Shown here: positions 35,752-43,375 of the stretch, piece after piece
Numbering within the stretch: position 1 is the stretch's first letter
Layout of the letters: each line of letters opens with the position of its first letter
NCBI RefSeq assembly: GCF_001613325.1
Contig: NZ_BDCD01000019.1
Span: forward strand, 124,001 to 188,000
Source: Nocardia yamanashiensis NBRC 100130
Lineage (GTDB): Bacteria > Actinomycetota > Actinomycetes > Mycobacteriales > Mycobacteriaceae
DNA: 64,000 nucleotides
Direction of reading: 5' to 3'
Notes under the pieces: generated by a model
What the model was told of the DNA's origin: nothing
Database searches by the model: none
What the model saw: the letters and a program-made list of their open reading frames with translations, nothing else
Position numbers and translations under genes: made by a program

Positions 35752-36053
35752 GTCGCTTGCGCTCCTCGTCCGGCCGGGGGTAGATGTCCGGGTTCTATTT
35801 CTCGACCCGAGCCGGACCGTCGCTGGGCGGTCGTGGTGGCGAGGTCGAGTCAGTCAGGGGGTCGCTTCCGCTGCCCGAAAGGCGGGTTGCGTGCCACCAC
35901 CGTAACCGCTTGTGAAGCCCTGCACAAAGTCGGTGAATTCAGTCACTTTGCGGTGGGCTCCAGCCCCGAGGTCATTCAACCCTTATCAGGTCGAACCCGC
36001 TACGCAACGCGCCGGTAATCAGCCACGCCGACCCAAGGCTCGAGCGAATGCCG
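35752..36053. other. rex upstream region
   Basis: 302 bases between the rex start and the stop of the glutaredoxin-like gene. It contains the Rex operator and probable promoter (35899-35927), leaving a leader of about 140 bases before rex. The rest shows no other supported element. Confidence 0.5.
35899..35927 (-). promoter_or_regulatory. Rex operator (ROP) overlapping the rex promoter
   Basis: TTGTGAAGCCCTGCACAA at 35910-35927 matches TTGTGAA-N4-TTCACAA at 13 of 14 fixed positions. On the minus strand a -35 TTGTGC (35927-35922), 17 bases and -10 TACGGT (35904-35899) form a promoter, so bound Rex would block it. Confidence 0.7.
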
Positions 36054-36323
36054 TCAGCGGGCCAGGTCGGCGCGCAGCCGCGGCTCGTCCACGTCGAAAT
36101 AGCTGTGCTCACGGCCGTCGAGCAGGACCACCGGCAAGCGGTCCCCGAACTCCGCGCGCAGCTCCGGGTTGACCGGCGCGACCTCGTCCACATCCACGAT
36201 CTCGACCTCGACGCCGAAATCCGCGCAGATGGGACGCAATTCCGCCAGCGCGGCGGCGCACAGGCCGCAGCCGTTCCGGGTCAACAACGTCACCGTGTGT
36301 GGGGAATCGCTCATAGCGGCCAT
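36054..36323 (-). CDS. Glutaredoxin-like family protein (Rv0508-like)
   Basis: 89 residues with a thioredoxin fold and a CxxC redox site (LLTRNGCGLCAAALAEL), the cis-Pro loop DRLPVVLLDG and the closing REHSYFDVDEPRLRADL. A small thiol reductase, possibly acting with mycothiol or thioredoxin. ATG 36323 has AGGAG at 9 bases; ATG 36314 is an alternative. The same orientation as rex but 300 bases upstream with its own promoter likely. Corresponds to Rv0508 next to hemA. Confidence 0.85.
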   Translation of the reverse strand: MAAMSDSPHTVTLLTRNGCGLCAAALAELRPICADFGVEVEIVDVDEVAPVNPELRAEFGDRLPVVLLDGREHSYFDVDEPRLRADLAR

Positions 36324-36417
36324 CTAACAACACTCCTGATATGTCGTTCAGCGTCTACGTCCCGGCCACCAGCGGGAGTTACTGTGGACTTGTTCGCGCT
36401 AACAGGCGGAGGTACTG

Positions 36418-37437
36418 GTGCCGGAACGTTCGAAAGAGGCGAGGGCCGGATTGATCGCGGGACGATTCGGGGAATTCCCGGCCCGCTGGGCGGAAGGTCT
36501 GCAGGACCAGTTCACCCGGATCACCCGCAGCCCGTTCGGACCCAGCGAGGAAGAGGTCCGCGCCAACCTGGCCGGCGAGGCCAGCGCCGACGCCGCCCTG
36601 GCGCTGCACGACGCGGAACTCGCCCTGTACGAGGACAGCGCCGAGCCGCCCGTCCCCCGCGATCTCACCGCCGCCGCGTTCTTCGACGTGGACAACACCA
36701 TGGTGCAGGGCGCGTCCATCGTGCACTTCGCACGCGGACTGGCGGCGCGCAAGTACTTCAAGACCTCCGACCTCGCCGATATGGCCTGGAAGCAGGTCAA
36801 ATTCCGGATCACCGGCAAGGAATCGCATTCGGACATGGCCTCCGGCAAGGAGAAGGCGCTGTCCTTCATCGCCGGGCGGCCGACCGCCGAACTGGCCGCG
36901 CTCGGCGAGGAGATCTACGACGAGATCATCGCCGACAAGATCTGGCCGGGCACCCGGGCGCTGGCGCAGATGCACCTGGACGCCGGGCAGCAGGTCTGGC
37001 TGGTGACCGCGACGCCGGTCGAGCTGGCCCAGGTGATCGCCAAGCGGCTCGGGCTGACCGGTGCGCTCGGCACCGTCGCCGAGAGCGAGAACGGGCTGTT
37101 CACCGGGCGATTGGTCGGCGATATCCTGCACGGGCTGGGCAAGGCGCACGCGGTGCGCGCGCTCGCCATCCGCGAGGGGCTGAACCTCAAGCGCTGTACG
37201 GCCTACTCCGACAGCCACAATGACGTGCCGATGCTGTCGCTGGTCGGCACCGCGGTGGCCATCAACCCGGATGCGGATCTGCGCGAGGTCGCCAAGAACC
37301 GCGGCTGGGAGATCCGCGACTTCCGCACCGGCCGCAAGGCCGCGAAAGTCGGCGTGCCGACGGCGCTCGCGCTCGGCGCGGCGGGCGGTGCGGCCGCGGC
37401 CGTGCTCTCCCGCAAACGCGAAGCGCGCGCCAGCTGA
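36418..37437 (+). CDS. HAD-IB family phosphatase (SerB1-like)
   Basis: 339 residues. The HAD nucleophile motif [20 protein letters not shown] is at about residue 91, motif [18 protein letters not shown], and the motif III/IV region [24 protein letters not shown]. The first 80 residues are a helical extension and the C terminus has a hydrophobic Ala/Gly helix ([21 protein letters not shown]) that could anchor it to the membrane. Related to Rv0505c (serB1), but phosphoserine specificity is not proven. GTG 36418 has GGAGG at 5 bases. Confidence 0.88.
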   Translation: MPERSKEARAGLIAGRFGEFPARWAEGLQDQFTRITRSPFGPSEEEVRANLAGEASADAALALHDAELALYEDSAEPPVPRDLTAAAFFDVDNTMVQGASIVHFARGLAARKYFKTSDLADMAWKQVKFRITGKESHSDMASGKEKALSFIAGRPTAELAALGEEIYDEIIADKIWPGTRALAQMHLDAGQQVWLVTATPVELAQVIAKRLGLTGALGTVAESENGLFTGRLVGDILHGLGKAHAVRALAIREGLNLKRCTAYSDSHNDVPMLSLVGTAVAINPDADLREVAKNRGWEIRDFRTGRKAAKVGVPTALALGAAGGAAAAVLSRKREARAS

Positions 37438-37458
37438 ATCGAGAAATACCGAAAGATC

Positions 37459-37492
37459 AAATGGGCCCGGTCCTTACGGACCGGGCCCATTT
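37459..37492 (+). terminator. Terminator after the HAD phosphatase
   Basis: A perfect 15-bp stem AAATGGGCCCGGTCC / GGACCGGGCCCATTT with a TTAC loop, 21 bases after the stop. Confidence 0.75.
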
Positions 37493-37526
37493 CCGTCCGG
37501 GGACGAGTCGCCCCCTCCGAATGCGA

Positions 37527-37558
37527 GAGGCGGCCGGTCCGTCAGGACCGGCCGCCTC
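37527..37558. terminator. Second hairpin, shared with the convergent acyltransferase gene
   Basis: A perfect 14-bp stem GAGGCGGCCGGTCC / GGACCGGCCGCCTC with a GTCA loop, 22 bases before the convergent stop at 37581. The central GGTCC/GGACC is shared with the preceding hairpin. Confidence 0.65.
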
Positions 37559-37580
37559 CCTCTCGGACGGCGCGAAATAT

Positions 37581-38600
37581 CTATCCCGTGAAGGGATTAC
37601 GGCGCTTGATCACCAATTTGTAGAGGGTCTGCTGAATGGTTTCGCGGACCTGATCGGTGACCTCGAACATGGTCATCGGGTCGTCCGCGTCGGTGGGCTC
37701 GTAGCCGGTGGTGGAAATCGGCTCGCCGAATTCGATGTACCACTTGGACGGCAGCGGCAGCGCGCCCAGCGGACCCAGGTGCGGGAACAGCGGCGTCACC
37801 GGGAAATACGGGATGCCGAGCAGCCGCGCGAGCGGCTTGAGGTCGGCCAGCTTCGGGTAGATCTCCTCGGAGCCGACGATCGAGACCGGGATGATCGGAA
37901 CGCCGGTGCGCACGGCGGCGGAGACGAAACCCCCACGACCGAAACGCTGCAGCTTGTAGCGATCGCCGAACGGCTTGCCGATGCCCTTGTACCCCTCGGG
38001 GAACACGCCCGCGATTTCCCCTGCGCGCAACAGCCTTTCGGCATCGGCGGGGCAGGCCAGGGTGTGGCCGGCCTTGCGCGCCCAGCCGCCGACCAGCGGC
38101 GTCTCGAAGATGAGGTCCGCGGCCAGAATGCGCAGCGCGCGCTGTTTGGGATGCCGGTCGTGCACGGCGAGCTGGAGCATGAGCCCGTCGAGCGGAACGG
38201 TGCCGGCGTGATTGGCGACCAGCAGCGCGCCGCCCACCTCCGGAATGTTCTCGGTGCCGGTCACTTCCACTCGGAACCACAGGTCCGAGAGCGGGCGCAG
38301 CAGCGGCAGGATGACGTTCTCCAACAGGTGCTCGTCCAGGCCGAATTCGTCGACCTGATAGTCACCGGTCAGGCGGCGGCGCGCGAAATCCGCGGTGCGG
38401 CCGACCCCGTCGGCCACGGCGCCGCGAATCAGCTCACCGAACGATTTGGGCTGACGCGCTTCGACTTCGGCGAGCCGATCGGTCAGCGAGGTCACCGGGG
38501 ACAACGCCGAATCACCCGGGCCCGGCCAGGCCCGCTGCGGCCGATGGCGCGCCTCGAAATCCACGTCGTGAAGACGAATCACCTTCGCTACGTCGTTCAT
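37581..38600 (-). CDS. Lysophospholipid/1-acylglycerol-phosphate acyltransferase family protein (Rv0502-like)
   Basis: A 339-residue PlsC-domain protein. The catalytic motif is NHAGTVPLDGLML (His-x6-Asp, as in this actinobacterial subfamily rather than HX4D). The later substrate motif GVFPEGYKGIGKPF and PVSIVGSEEIYPKL are also typical. It may acylate lysophospholipids or glycolipids at the membrane. It overlaps the upstream epimerase gene by ATGA. The acceptor is unknown. Confidence 0.86.
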   Translation of the reverse strand: MNDVAKVIRLHDVDFEARHRPQRAWPGPGDSALSPVTSLTDRLAEVEARQPKSFGELIRGAVADGVGRTADFARRRLTGDYQVDEFGLDEHLLENVILPLLRPLSDLWFRVEVTGTENIPEVGGALLVANHAGTVPLDGLMLQLAVHDRHPKQRALRILAADLIFETPLVGGWARKAGHTLACPADAERLLRAGEIAGVFPEGYKGIGKPFGDRYKLQRFGRGGFVSAAVRTGVPIIPVSIVGSEEIYPKLADLKPLARLLGIPYFPVTPLFPHLGPLGALPLPSKWYIEFGEPISTTGYEPTDADDPMTMFEVTDQVRETIQQTLYKLVIKRRNPFTG

Positions 38601-39697
38601 TGGTGTGCTCCCGTCCCGGCCCCGAGCAGACCGAGAAGTTTGTTCTCAGCGGCATCGATCCAATGCGGATCGATCACGGGCCGCAACGCTGCGCCCCCTA
38701 TGAAGTCGTCGAATGCCTGCACCGTGGTCCAGCGCGGCTGGAATCCCAGTTCGGTGCGCATCCGGGTGGTGTCCAGACCGCAGCCGAAATGGAAGTAATC
38801 GATCTGTTCGGCGGTGAATTCCCGCATGACCGGACCCATCAGGCTGCGTCCGGCGGTACGGAAAACCGTGTACGGGACCGGTAATTCGATCCGCCCGGCC
38901 CGGCGGATGGCCTGTGACAATGCCATGGCGCCGTCACCGGCCACGTTGAAAGTGCCGCCCGGGGCCGTCAGCGCGGCCTGGGTGAGGGCGGCGATGGAAT
39001 CCTCCTCGTGCAGGAACTGCAGCCGTGGATCCCGGCCCAGGATGGTCGGGGTGATCGGCGAACGGAAATACTGCACACCGCGTTTCGCCAGCTGCGGTCC
39101 CACGATCGGCGGAAAACGCAGAATGGCGGCGGAAATATCGGGCCGGCGCCGCGCGAGACCGCGGACGAAACCCTCCACTTCGATCATGTCGCGGGCGAAC
39201 CAACCGCCCGGCGGGGTGCGCGCGCTCATTTCCTCGGTGAATTTCACCGGATCCTTGGCGCTGCAGCCGTACACCGCGGACGAGGACCGCACCACCACGC
39301 GGCGCACGCTGGAAGCCTTGCGGCACACCGCGAACAACTGCATGGCGCCGAGCACGTTCATGTCTTTCATGGCGGCGCGCCCGCCACCGGCCGGTGGCCG
39401 CGACAGCGCCGCGGGATGCACCACGGTGTCCACCTGATTTCCGTCGATCACCTTGCGGATCAACGGATTTCGAATATCGGCGCGAACGAACTCGGCGCGG
39501 CCCATGCGGCGCAGCAGTTCCCGGCTCGGCTGCTTGGCGTCGACGGCGATGATGCGTTCCACGGTCGGGTCGGCGGCCAGCCGGGCCACCACATTGCCGC
39601 CGAAGAAGCGGCTCGCGCCGGTCACCAGCACGACCTTGGGCGCCTGCCCGTCCCGGGTACCCACCACGCCGGATCCCAACTCGCCAGCCCCCATCAT
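38597..39697 (-). CDS. NAD-dependent epimerase/dehydratase family protein (GalE2/Rv0501-like)
   Basis: A 366-residue extended-SDR protein. The NAD loop is VVLVTGASRFFGGNVVARLA, the SSSAVYG and WFARDMIEVEGF regions stand in the active-site positions, and ARRRPDISAAILRFPPIVG follows. The typical YxxxK Tyr-Lys pair is not clear (ARDMIEVE where it is expected), so catalysis may be altered. ATG 39697 was chosen by comparison with Rv0501; the longer frame to 39784 is rejected. It is coupled to the acyltransferase. Confidence 0.85.
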   Translation of the reverse strand: MMGAGELGSGVVGTRDGQAPKVVLVTGASRFFGGNVVARLAADPTVERIIAVDAKQPSRELLRRMGRAEFVRADIRNPLIRKVIDGNQVDTVVHPAALSRPPAGGGRAAMKDMNVLGAMQLFAVCRKASSVRRVVVRSSSAVYGCSAKDPVKFTEEMSARTPPGGWFARDMIEVEGFVRGLARRRPDISAAILRFPPIVGPQLAKRGVQYFRSPITPTILGRDPRLQFLHEEDSIAALTQAALTAPGGTFNVAGDGAMALSQAIRRAGRIELPVPYTVFRTAGRSLMGPVMREFTAEQIDYFHFGCGLDTTRMRTELGFQPRWTTVQAFDDFIGGAALRPVIDPHWIDAAENKLLGLLGAGTGAHQ

Positions 39698-39798
39698 TAT
39701 TGTTTTCCCGCGAGTCCCAGGGTAACTGCCACACCTGGTGTCGCCGAAGAGTATTAACCAGGATCTAACGATGAGTTCTGTCACCTGATATATAGCGA

Positions 39799-39825
39799 AA
39801 GCCCGCCACCGTAGGTGACGGGCTT
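39799..39825 (-). terminator. Terminator of the bS22 gene
   Basis: AAGCCCG-(t)-CACC / GGTG-(g)-CGGGCTT around TAC on the minus strand, then TCGCTAT. It lies 19 bases after the bS22 stop. Confidence 0.7.
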
Positions 39826-39843
39826 CCAGCTACGCCTCAGCGC

Positions 39844-39945
39844 TTACTTGCCGAGTTTACGACGCTGAACACGCGTACGGCGAAGCAGCTTGCGGTGCTT
39901 CTTCTTCGACATGCGCTTGCGGCGCTTCTTGATCACAGAACCCAT
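39844..39945 (-). CDS. Ribosomal protein bS22 (33-residue, AURKAIP1/COX24-type)
   Basis: 33 residues, almost all Lys/Arg: [17 protein letters not shown] and so on to RRKLGK. This is the very small, strongly conserved actinobacterial 30S protein first seen in mycobacterial ribosome structures near the decoding centre. The ATG has GAGGA at 7 bases. It has its own terminator. The longer frame to 40053 is rejected. It sits between the epimerase and the excisionase-like gene, as in mycobacteria. Confidence 0.93.
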
Positions 39946-40139
39946 AGGGTGTCCTCGCGTTCTCTCGGGTCGCCCCGCATCCGCGGGGAGCACAGTTACT
40001 GACCCTGCACAGTCCCTACCCGCTACGAGCCGAGTCGGACCCGACGGCACCAACCGGCACGTACAGGATGCCGGTCCATGTTACCGGGCCACTCTCCGGC
40101 GAACGAAACGGGTCGGGCCTGGGGACTTACGGAGTACGC

Positions 40140-40385
40140 CTACCCCGCGTCGAAGTAGGACGTCTCCAGGTAGTCGTGCACCGCTTTGGCGTGCACCCGG
40201 AAGGATCTCCCCACCCGCACCGCGGGCAGCTCTCCCGAATGCACCAATCGGTACACCGTCATTTTGGATACCCGCATCAGATTCGCCACTTCGGCGACAG
40301 TCAGGAACTGAGTTCCACCGCCGATGACGTTTCCTGCGCTTACGGGTGAGTTACCGGACCTCGCTTGACTGTTTCCAGACATCAT
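40140..40385 (-). CDS. Excisionase-like MerR-type DNA-binding protein (Rv0500A-like)
   Basis: 81 residues. A Ser/Gly-rich N terminus, then a single HTH_17/excisionase-type winged helix (QFLTVAEVANLMRVSKMTVYRLVHSGELPAVRVGRSFRVHAKAVHDYLE). No integrase nearby, so it is a chromosomal regulator, not a phage excisionase. ATG 40385 (followed by ATG 40382) was taken, with GGAGG 11 bases upstream. Conserved next to proC and bS22 in Mycobacteriales. Confidence 0.85.
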   Translation of the reverse strand: MMSGNSQARSGNSPVSAGNVIGGGTQFLTVAEVANLMRVSKMTVYRLVHSGELPAVRVGRSFRVHAKAVHDYLETSYFDAG

Positions 40386-40573
40386 TGCGCCACTGACCTC
40401 CGGCACGTCCGCGCCGCCGGCTTCCCCACCGGCGGAACAGACACGCACGTGCTCCTTGAAGCTTAGCGGGACCAGTGGGATTGCTGCGACGGGTGTGAGA
40501 AATCAGCCTTTGCTGTGGCGAGTCGCCCTCCGGCAGCAAACCAGCTACCGACCAGTATCGGAGTGACTGATGA

Positions 40574-40595
40574 AGGTGACGGCGAACCGTCACCT
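40574..40595 (-). terminator. Terminator of proC
   Basis: AGGTGACGG / CCGTCACCT, a 9-bp stem with a 4-base loop (TTCG on the minus strand), starting 9 bases after the proC stop. Confidence 0.65.
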
Positions 40596-40604
40596 ACTTC
40601 AACG

Positions 40605-41423
40605 CTAGTCCGAAATCGCGCCCTGTTCGGCGGAACGTCGTTTTGCGGCATTCAAAGCCTCGTAGAAGGACGAGCGCAGGGCGCCGCGTTCCAGTTCCCG
40701 GATGGCCGCCGCGGTCGTCCCGGCGGGCGAAGTGACGGCCGCGCGCAACTCCACGGCGGACTGGCCGGACTCCTCCAGCAGGGCGGCCGAACCGAGCATG
40801 GTCTGCTGCACCAGCTGGGTGGCCACATCGCGGGTCAGGCCCAGGCCGACCGCGGCGTCGATCATGGCCTCGACCACCAGGAAGAAGTACGCGGGGCCGG
40901 AACCGGACACGGCGGTGACGGCGTCCATCTGCGATTCGGCGACGGTGGCGACCTGGCCGACCGACTCGAGCAGTTCGCTGACCTGCTGCAGCTGTTCCTT
41001 GCGGGCGTGGCGGCCGGGCGAGATGACGCTCATGCCCTGGCCGACCAGCATCGGGGTGTTCGACATGACGCGGACCACCGGGAAACCGGCGGGCAGCTTG
41101 CCCTCGAAACGCGTGGTGGGGACGCCGGCGGCGAGCGAGACCAGCACCTGATCGCGTTCGTCGTCCAGGCCGGCGCGGGCGATCTCGGTGACGACGCCGT
41201 CCACATCGTGCGGTTTGACCGCGATCACGATCAGATCGGCGGACTTGGTGGCTTCGGAAATATTGTCGGTAGCGCGAATGGCGAAGCGCTGCCCCAGCAA
41301 TTCCGCGCGGGCCGCGACCGGCTCGACCACCACCAGATCTTTACTCGCCCGCCCGGATTCGAGCAGGCCGGCAATCAGCGCCTCCCCGATCCGGCCTCCA
41401 CCGATTACCGCAATCCTCGTCAT
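40605..41423 (-). CDS. proC: Pyrroline-5-carboxylate reductase
   Basis: Last step of proline synthesis, NAD(P)H-dependent. 272 residues. The Rossmann loop is IAVIGGGRIGEALIAGLL, then VRVMSNTPMLVGQGMSVI, the ProC signature AVSGSGPAYFFLVVEAM and SPAGTTAAAIRELERGALRS. ATG 41423 with TAGCCT 8 bases upstream, near the leaderless pattern; TTG 41432 is rejected. Corresponds to Rv0500. Confidence 0.94.
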   Translation of the reverse strand: MTRIAVIGGGRIGEALIAGLLESGRASKDLVVVEPVAARAELLGQRFAIRATDNISEATKSADLIVIAVKPHDVDGVVTEIARAGLDDERDQVLVSLAAGVPTTRFEGKLPAGFPVVRVMSNTPMLVGQGMSVISPGRHARKEQLQQVSELLESVGQVATVAESQMDAVTAVSGSGPAYFFLVVEAMIDAAVGLGLTRDVATQLVQQTMLGSAALLEESGQSAVELRAAVTSPAGTTAAAIRELERGALRSSFYEALNAAKRRSAEQGAISD

Positions 41424-41450
41424 AAGGTTCAAGGCTAGCGGGGCGGGCGA

Positions 41451-42344
41451 CTACCGAGATTGGGGGATCAGGGCGAGCTGGCGGCTCTGGGCTACTACGG
41501 CTCCGGTGGAGTCGATGACGAGTTGGTCCTCGTCGAACATGCGGCCGCCTACTTCGCGGGCGTGGGCGATGACGCGGAGCCAGCCGGGGGCGGGGCGGCG
41601 GCGGAGGTAGGTGGTGAGCTGAACCGTTGGGGCCCAGCCGAATTGGCCGAGGTTCATGGGGACGGGCGGGGACATGTCGGCGGCCATCATGGCGAAGTAG
41701 GCGGACACGTCGGGGTCCTGTTCGTCGCCGGCGCGGGGGCGGATCCAGAGGCGGAGCTGAGGTTCGGCGGTTTCGCCGCGGAGGAAGGCCGCCCATTTCG
41801 GGTCGATGGCGACCGAGGCGCCCTCGGCCACGTGAACGAGTTTGCCCATGGGGTTGGCGGAGTCGTAGTGCATGGCGTCGGCGGACGGCTCGGGAGGCAT
41901 ATCGCCGGCGTGGTCGGCGGTGTAGGCCGGAGCGGTGTCGTCCAGGTGGCTGAACGTGAAGGCGGTGTGCACGAGGGTGCGGCCGCCCTGGATCAGGCTC
42001 GCGTCGATCAGGCAGATCTGGCGGCCCACCTTGCGGGTGCGGACGGTGTATTCGACCTCGCCGGGGTCGGGGGCGCCGAGGAAGTCGGTGCTGGCGGAAA
42101 TGGGGAACATGGCCGCATGGTCCGGCGCGGTGCGGCGCAGCCATTCGGTCGCGGCGGCCGCGCTGCCGGCGACCATGGTGCCGCCGTGCACCTTCGGGCC
42201 GATGGTCCAGGTGGGGTCGATGACGCCGGCGTAGCGGCCGGTCTCCGGGTCGCCGCCGGGGAGTTCGGCGAGCGCGCAGACGCGGCTGAACGGCGCGTCG
42301 GCGAGATTCGCCGGGTCGAGGTCGACGGTCAACTCCGTTGTCAT
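41451..42344 (-). CDS. Acyl-CoA thioesterase (double hotdog) family protein (Rv0499-like)
   Basis: 297 residues. Two hotdog-like halves: WTIGPKVHGGTMVAGSAAAA and ISASTDFLGAPDPGEVEYTVRTRKVGRQICLIDASLIQGGRTLVHTAFTFSH in the first, RMFDEDQLVIDSTGAVVAQSRQLALIPQ (a TesB-like end) in the second. ATG 42344 has GGAAGG at 9 bases. A TTGTAC-AGC-GTACAA palindrome lies 24 bases upstream, so a dedicated repressor is likely. It is separate from proC by 27 bases. The acyl-CoA substrate is unknown. Confidence 0.83.
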   Translation of the reverse strand: MTTELTVDLDPANLADAPFSRVCALAELPGGDPETGRYAGVIDPTWTIGPKVHGGTMVAGSAAAATEWLRRTAPDHAAMFPISASTDFLGAPDPGEVEYTVRTRKVGRQICLIDASLIQGGRTLVHTAFTFSHLDDTAPAYTADHAGDMPPEPSADAMHYDSANPMGKLVHVAEGASVAIDPKWAAFLRGETAEPQLRLWIRPRAGDEQDPDVSAYFAMMAADMSPPVPMNLGQFGWAPTVQLTTYLRRRPAPGWLRVIAHAREVGGRMFDEDQLVIDSTGAVVAQSRQLALIPQSR

Positions 42345-42368
42345 CCGCTGCTTCCTTCCGCTGTCGGT

Positions 42369-42383
42369 TTGTACAGCGTACAA
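42369..42383. promoter_or_regulatory. Perfect palindromic operator upstream of the thioesterase gene
   Basis: TTGTAC-AGC-GTACAA, 6-bp arms, 24 bases upstream of ATG 42344. The shape of a TetR-type operator. The regulator is not identified in the window. Confidence 0.45.
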
Positions 42384-42441
42384 GCGCACCCCGGGCAAAT
42401 TTCTTCCCCGGTGGGATGAATCACTGCCGAATCGGCGAGAT

Positions 42442-43362
42442 TCAGGCGCGGTGCGCGACCGACGGCTCGGGTTCCGGCCGAGGTTCGGGGGCGACGCCGT
42501 TGAGGTGTTCACGTGCGAAGGTGAGGGCGCGATTGAGCATCGCGGCGCGGTCCATGGTGGTGCGGGCCGTCTGGGTGTTCACCTCGATCACCGCCTGACC
42601 GTCGAACCCGTTGGCCACCAGCTTCTGGCAGAGCTGGGCCAGCGGCTGGGTGCCCTCGCCGGGAATCAAGTGCTCGTCGGTCGCCGCGCCCCGCCCGTCC
42701 GCCAGATGCAGGTGAGCCAGGCCGGAACCCATGCGCGCGGCCAGTTCGAGCGGGTCCACGCCCGCCGTGGCGGTGTGCGAACTGTCGAGGGTGTAGTGGC
42801 GGAATCCGGTGTCCGTCGGGTCGTAGGACGGGCTGAAGGTGGTGATGGACGGACCGGGCCCGCCGCGCCGTTCCAGCCGCCGCACCGAGCTGCCCCGGAA
42901 CAGGGTGTCCGCGCGCATGGGAAACATGTTCTCCACCGCCACCGAGACCGGGCTGCCGTCCTCCAGTTCGGCCACCTGGCGGGCGAAACCCTCGGCGTAG
43001 CGCCGCTGCCAGCGGAACGGCGGATGCACCACCACGGTGGCCGCGCCGAGCGCCTCGGCGGTGTGCACGCTGCGGGTGAGCTTGGCGACCGGGTCCGACC
43101 CCCAGACCCGTTGCGAGATCAGCAGACACGGCGCGTGCACGGCCAGCACCGGCACGTCGTAGCGGTGCATCAACTGCTGCACGGCCGAAATGGATTGGCT
43201 GGCCGGTTCCGCCCAGACCATCAATTCGATGCCGTCGTAACCCAATTCGGCCGCATAGCGGAACGCGGCCTCGGTGTTCTCCGGATAGACCGAAGCGGTC
43301 GAGAGTCCGATCCGGACTTGCCCGCCCCGGTTCTCAGTCGCCCCCTGCGCGCTGTTCCCCAC
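42442..43362 (-). CDS. Xylose-isomerase-like TIM-barrel protein (sugar phosphate isomerase/epimerase, Rv0498-like)
   Basis: A 306-residue AP-endonuclease-2-type TIM barrel. RIGLSTASVYPENTEAAFRYAAELGYDGIELMVW, VLAVHAPCLLIS, VHPPFRWQ, VAVENMF, LDSSHTATAG and LHLADGRGAATDEHLIPGEGTQPL give the metal-binding His/Glu/Asp residues of the fold. Substrate unknown. GTG 43362 has GGGAG at 6 bases. It lies 13 bases after the repeat-rich membrane protein gene and is likely in the ppx operon. Confidence 0.83.
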   Translation of the reverse strand: MGNSAQGATENRGGQVRIGLSTASVYPENTEAAFRYAAELGYDGIELMVWAEPASQSISAVQQLMHRYDVPVLAVHAPCLLISQRVWGSDPVAKLTRSVHTAEALGAATVVVHPPFRWQRRYAEGFARQVAELEDGSPVSVAVENMFPMRADTLFRGSSVRRLERRGGPGPSITTFSPSYDPTDTGFRHYTLDSSHTATAGVDPLELAARMGSGLAHLHLADGRGAATDEHLIPGEGTQPLAQLCQKLVANGFDGQAVIEVNTQTARTTMDRAAMLNRALTFAREHLNGVAPEPRPEPEPSVAHRA

Positions 43363-43375
43363 TGCTGCTCCCTGC

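Noticed and set aside
40140-40385. Mobile element signal from the excisionase-like HTH
   Set aside because: No integrase or repeat. The gene is conserved beside proC and bS22 in Mycobacteriales.
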